DNA of 31,600 nucleotides from Thauera sp. Lineage in GTDB: Bacteria; Pseudomonadota; Gammaproteobacteria; Burkholderiales; Rhodocyclaceae. Of the stretch, positions 29,343 to 31,600 are shown one piece after another. Location of the stretch: NCBI GenBank assembly GCA_003446655.1, contig DMCZ01000117.1, positions 1-31,600 on the forward strand, read 5' to 3'. The number at the start of each line of letters is the position of its first letter. The first letter of the stretch is position 1. The notes under the pieces were generated by a model, which had not been told where the DNA came from, searched no databases, and saw only the letters and a program-made list of their open reading frames with translations. Made by a program: the position numbers and the translations under genes.

Positions 29343-29750
29343 GTGAGCCAGACGAAGACCTTGACGACCGAGCGCGGGACGCCCTTGCGGCTGCTGGTCG
29401 TGGTTCCTGAGCAAGAGGGCGAGAGCGCCGTCGAGCGGCACCTGGCGCGCACGGCCGCACCCGGGTGCGAAGTCATCGGGCGTGCATTTACCGAAACTCA
29501 GGCCCTGCACCGCTATTTTCAGTGCGTGCCGGATGTGGTCATCCTCGACTGCGCCGTCGTCCCCGAAGAGCCGGCACGCCTCGTGGGCCTGCTCAAGCGC
29601 ATGGCGCCTGGCAGTTGCATCATCGCGCTGGTTGGCGCCGCGGATTCGGTTGCGGCCTGTGCCGCGCGCGCCCTCGGGGCGGACGCGGTGGGCCTGCTTG
29701 ATGACCTGTCGGGCCTGCTCGACAAGCTTGCGGCCGCGGATACGGTCTAG
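29343..29750 (+). CDS. Stand-alone degenerate receiver (CheY-like) protein
   Basis: A 135-residue single-domain protein with a response-regulator fold: strand LRLLVVVPEQ, phosphoacceptor-type Asp in PDVVILDCAVV (D69), CIIALVGAADS and ALGADAVGLLDDLSGLL. The acidic pair that normally follows the first strand is replaced by P-E, and the conserved Lys of the final KP motif is absent, so phosphorylation chemistry is probably altered or lost. GTG 29343 is preferred (AAGG at 29331-29334); TTG 29319 would add eight residues. No kinase is adjacent. It converges with lgt with 16 nt between stops. Confidence 0.72.
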   Translation: MSQTKTLTTERGTPLRLLVVVPEQEGESAVERHLARTAAPGCEVIGRAFTETQALHRYFQCVPDVVILDCAVVPEEPARLVGLLKRMAPGSCIIALVGAADSVAACAARALGADAVGLLDDLSGLLDKLAAADTV

Positions 29751-29766
29751 TCGCGCGCCGCGCTGT

Positions 29767-30558
29767 TCAGTGCGGGCTGCGCCGCGAGGCAGCAAGCAGC
29801 AGTGCCCCCACCACCACCATCGGCACGCACAGCCACTGCGCGGTCGTCAGGCCCAGCGCGAGGGTTCCGAAGATGCCCGGGTCGGGCGTGCGGAAAAACT
29901 CTGCCGCAAAGCGCAGGCCGCCATAGCCGATCAGGAACAGCGCGGATACGGCGCGCAGCGGACGCGGGCTGGCCGCGTAGAGCCACAGAATCAGGAAGAG
30001 CAGCAGCCCCTCGCCCGCCGCCTGATACAGCTGGGAAGGGTGGCGCGGGGCCGCATCGACCCACGGAAAGACCATCGCCCACGGCAGCTCGGTCTGCACC
30101 GGCCGGCCCCACAATTCCCCGTTGATGAAATTGCCGATCCGGCCTGCGGCCAGCCCGGTCGGCACCAGCGGCGCGATGAAGTCGGTGACTTGCCAGAAGC
30201 CCTTGCCGTGCTTGCGGCCATATAGCCACATCGCGACCAGCACGCCGAGGAAGCCGCCGTGAAAGCTCATGCCGCCCTTCCACACTGCCAGGATCTCGCT
30301 CGGGTGCTGCAGGTAGTAGCCGGGCTGGAAGAACAACACCTCGCCGAGGCGACCGCCGACGATCACGCCGATCACGCCGTACATCAGCAGGTCGTCGATC
30401 ATCTGCGCGTCCCAGCCCAGCTCCGGCCGCCGCTTCGCGTGCAGGCGACCGAGGACGACGAAAAGCACGAAAGCGATCAGGTACATCAGGCCGTACCAGC
30501 GTACCGAGAGCGGGCCGAGCGAGAAGGCGATGGGGTCGAACTGGGGATGTATCAGCAT
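29767..30558 (-). CDS. lgt: Prolipoprotein diacylglyceryl transferase
   Basis: A 263-residue inner-membrane enzyme that transfers diacylglycerol from phosphatidylglycerol to the lipobox Cys of prolipoproteins. Visible signatures are the Lgt motif GRIGNFINGELWGRP, the MSFHGGFLG segment with the essential His, and about seven membrane helices (YGLMYLIAFVLFVVLG first). Length is typical. It would act on the NodT-type lipoprotein of this window among many others. The 164 nt upstream to yceH contain only a weak GAGGGA/TCCCTC hairpin (30630-30648). Confidence 0.96.
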   Translation of the reverse strand: MLIHPQFDPIAFSLGPLSVRWYGLMYLIAFVLFVVLGRLHAKRRPELGWDAQMIDDLLMYGVIGVIVGGRLGEVLFFQPGYYLQHPSEILAVWKGGMSFHGGFLGVLVAMWLYGRKHGKGFWQVTDFIAPLVPTGLAAGRIGNFINGELWGRPVQTELPWAMVFPWVDAAPRHPSQLYQAAGEGLLLFLILWLYAASPRPLRAVSALFLIGYGGLRFAAEFFRTPDPGIFGTLALGLTTAQWLCVPMVVVGALLLAASRRSPH

Positions 30559-30722
30559 TGCAGCGATCGTGAGTGGTGAGGTCAGGCTTGAGGATGCTGG
30601 CGTGCAGCCGAGGTCGAAGAGGGCTTCAAGAGGGAAGGACTCTCCCTCGAAGGCGGCCTCCGGGCCGCAGCGGCCTGCCGCGAACCGGCCATTGCGCGCG
30701 GCGCCTGCAGGTCAGTCAGTCG

Positions 30723-31403
30723 TCAGTCGAACTGCTTGCGGAAGGCGGCGAACTCGTCGCGCAGCGCGTCGAGTTCGGTGCGCAGACGGCGCACCTCGTC
30801 CTCGAGTTCCCCGATCCGTCCGCGTCCACTCGCGCCGGCTGCGCTGCCGGCCTGGGCCTCGGCCATCTCCTGCACCGCGGCGTCGCCGCCGAGCAGATGG
30901 ACGTGGCGGGTCTCCTTGGTGCCGGGTGCGCGCGGCAGGGCGGCGACCAGCGGCGGGTACTTCTCGGCCAGGTGCTCGAGCACCGCGTCGACCGCTCCGA
31001 CGTCGTCGAAGCGGTGCAGGCGTTCGCAGCGCTGGCGCAGCTCGCCGGCGGTCTGCGCGCCGCGCAGCAGCAGGATGGCGAGCACCGCCTGCTCGGCCGG
31101 CGGCAGCGAGTGGCGCAGGCGCACCAGGTGCTCGTACTTGGCCACGCGGGCGCTGGCCTGGTCGCGCTTGGACACCAGGCGGCGGGCGATCAGGCTGTCG
31201 ACCGCAGCCTGTACCTCGGCTTCGCTCAGGTTCATCACCGGCTCGCGCGCGGTGAGCTGGTTGCAGCCGGTGGTGATGGCGTTGATCGACAGCGGATAGG
31301 CGTCGGGGGTGATGAAGGCCTTCTCGATCAGCACGCCGAGCACGCGGATCTCGGCCGGGTCGAGGTCGAAGCCGGCCTCTGTCGTGGGGGTCGTGTCCTG
31401 CAT
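30723..31403 (-). CDS. YceH family protein (DUF480)
   Basis: A 226-residue protein of the YceH/DUF480 family: two winged-helix-like domains (EIRVLGVLIEKAFITPDAYP, CNQLTAREPVMNLSEAEVQ; then PPAEQAVLAILLLRGAQTAGEL) and a C-terminal coiled coil (IGELEDEVRRLRTELDALRDE). The family is widespread with no firm function. ATG 31403 was chosen because AGGAGG sits 4 nt upstream; the longer frame adds an implausible N-terminus. It is divergent from ilvD with 150 nt between starts. Confidence 0.92.
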   Translation of the reverse strand: MQDTTPTTEAGFDLDPAEIRVLGVLIEKAFITPDAYPLSINAITTGCNQLTAREPVMNLSEAEVQAAVDSLIARRLVSKRDQASARVAKYEHLVRLRHSLPPAEQAVLAILLLRGAQTAGELRQRCERLHRFDDVGAVDAVLEHLAEKYPPLVAALPRAPGTKETRHVHLLGGDAAVQEMAEAQAGSAAGASGRGRIGELEDEVRRLRTELDALRDEFAAFRKQFD

Positions 31404-31553
31404 GGGGCCTCCTGCGGTGTCGGACCCCGGATGATACGCCAGCCGGATCGTCCGCCCCATCGCGGCGTCCCCGCACCTGCCCGCGCCTGTCGCACGCCCG
31501 CTCCTCGCGCGTTAGAATCAAGGTCTTTCCCGCTGATTTCCCGGAGCGCCCCC

Positions 31554-31600
31554 ATGCCCCAGTACCGTTCCCGCACCTCCACCGCCGGCCGCAACATGGC
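31554..31600 (+). CDS. ilvD: Dihydroxy-acid dehydratase, N-terminus (partial)
   Basis: The last 47 nt encode MPQYRSRTSTAGRNM followed by Ala, the characteristic start of IlvD, the Fe-S dehydratase of branched-chain amino acid synthesis. GGAG at 31542-31545 lies 8 nt before the ATG. The gene runs out of the window. Only the N-terminus is visible, but the TxGRNMA motif is distinctive. Confidence 0.8.
   Translation, partial: MPQYRSRTSTAGRNM

Overview
The window is GC-rich, densely packed DNA that reads as a chromosomal segment of a denitrification-capable betaproteobacterium. Gene style and content (NnrS, an FNR-type box, IlvD/Lgt/YceH housekeeping genes, HemP-Bfd-Bfr-TonB-ExbBD) fit the Rhodocyclales (Thauera/Azoarcus-like). 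That placement is inferred from protein recognition; no rRNA is present. I saw no insertion sequence, phage gene, CRISPR array or tRNA.

Layout. (1) 1-1400: a small-gene region with two near-copies of a tiny Lys/Cys-rich peptide gene (201-287 and 1269-1331). Each is followed at nearly the same distance by an FNR/NnrR-like operator and then, about 100 nt later, by an exported protein: a small periplasmic protein after copy 1, a TonB receptor after copy 2. The remnant of an exported-protein gene lies between them. (2) 1473-7526 (+): a tightly overlapping operon of TonB-dependent receptor, NitT/TauT-type ABC importer (binding protein, permease, ATPase) and the haem/copper membrane protein NnrS. 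It sits behind a perfect TTGAT-N4-ATCAA box with class II promoter geometry. (3) 7567-13095 (-): a catecholate-siderophore-type receptor with a Tat-exported DUF1513 protein, an FMN alpha-hydroxy-acid dehydrogenase and a PiuC-type dioxygenase, behind a Fur-like box and a long leader. (4) 13565-18299 (-): MacA-MacB-NodT tripartite efflux. (5) 18470-20204 (+): a di-haem cytochrome c peroxidase whose promoter combines an FNR-like box with an Irr-like palindrome over the -10, followed by an Irr-like Fur-family regulator. (6) 20307-23421 (-): hemP-bfd-bfr-tonB-exbB-exbD behind a Fur-type promoter. (7) 23639-27748 (-): a three-gene unit of HAMP-PAS-GGDEF-EAL protein, outer-membrane porin and small phosphate-binding-like periplasmic protein. 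(8) 27776-31600: malonyl-CoA decarboxylase, a possible small RNA or structured leader, a degenerate receiver protein, lgt, yceH and the start of ilvD.

How it fits together. Most of the window concerns metal, haem and iron traffic across the envelope: two TonB receptors, the TonB-ExbBD motor, iron storage and release (Bfr/Bfd), the haem-uptake-associated peptide HemP, an Irr-like haem/iron regulator and a haem peroxidase. Two promoters appear wired to an FNR/Dnr/NnrR-type regulator with identical spacing, which suggests that iron/haem control and oxygen/NO control are combined here. The least explained parts are the duplicated Cys-rich peptide modules, the substrate of the receptor-ABC-NnrS operon, and the binding protein-porin-EAL triad.
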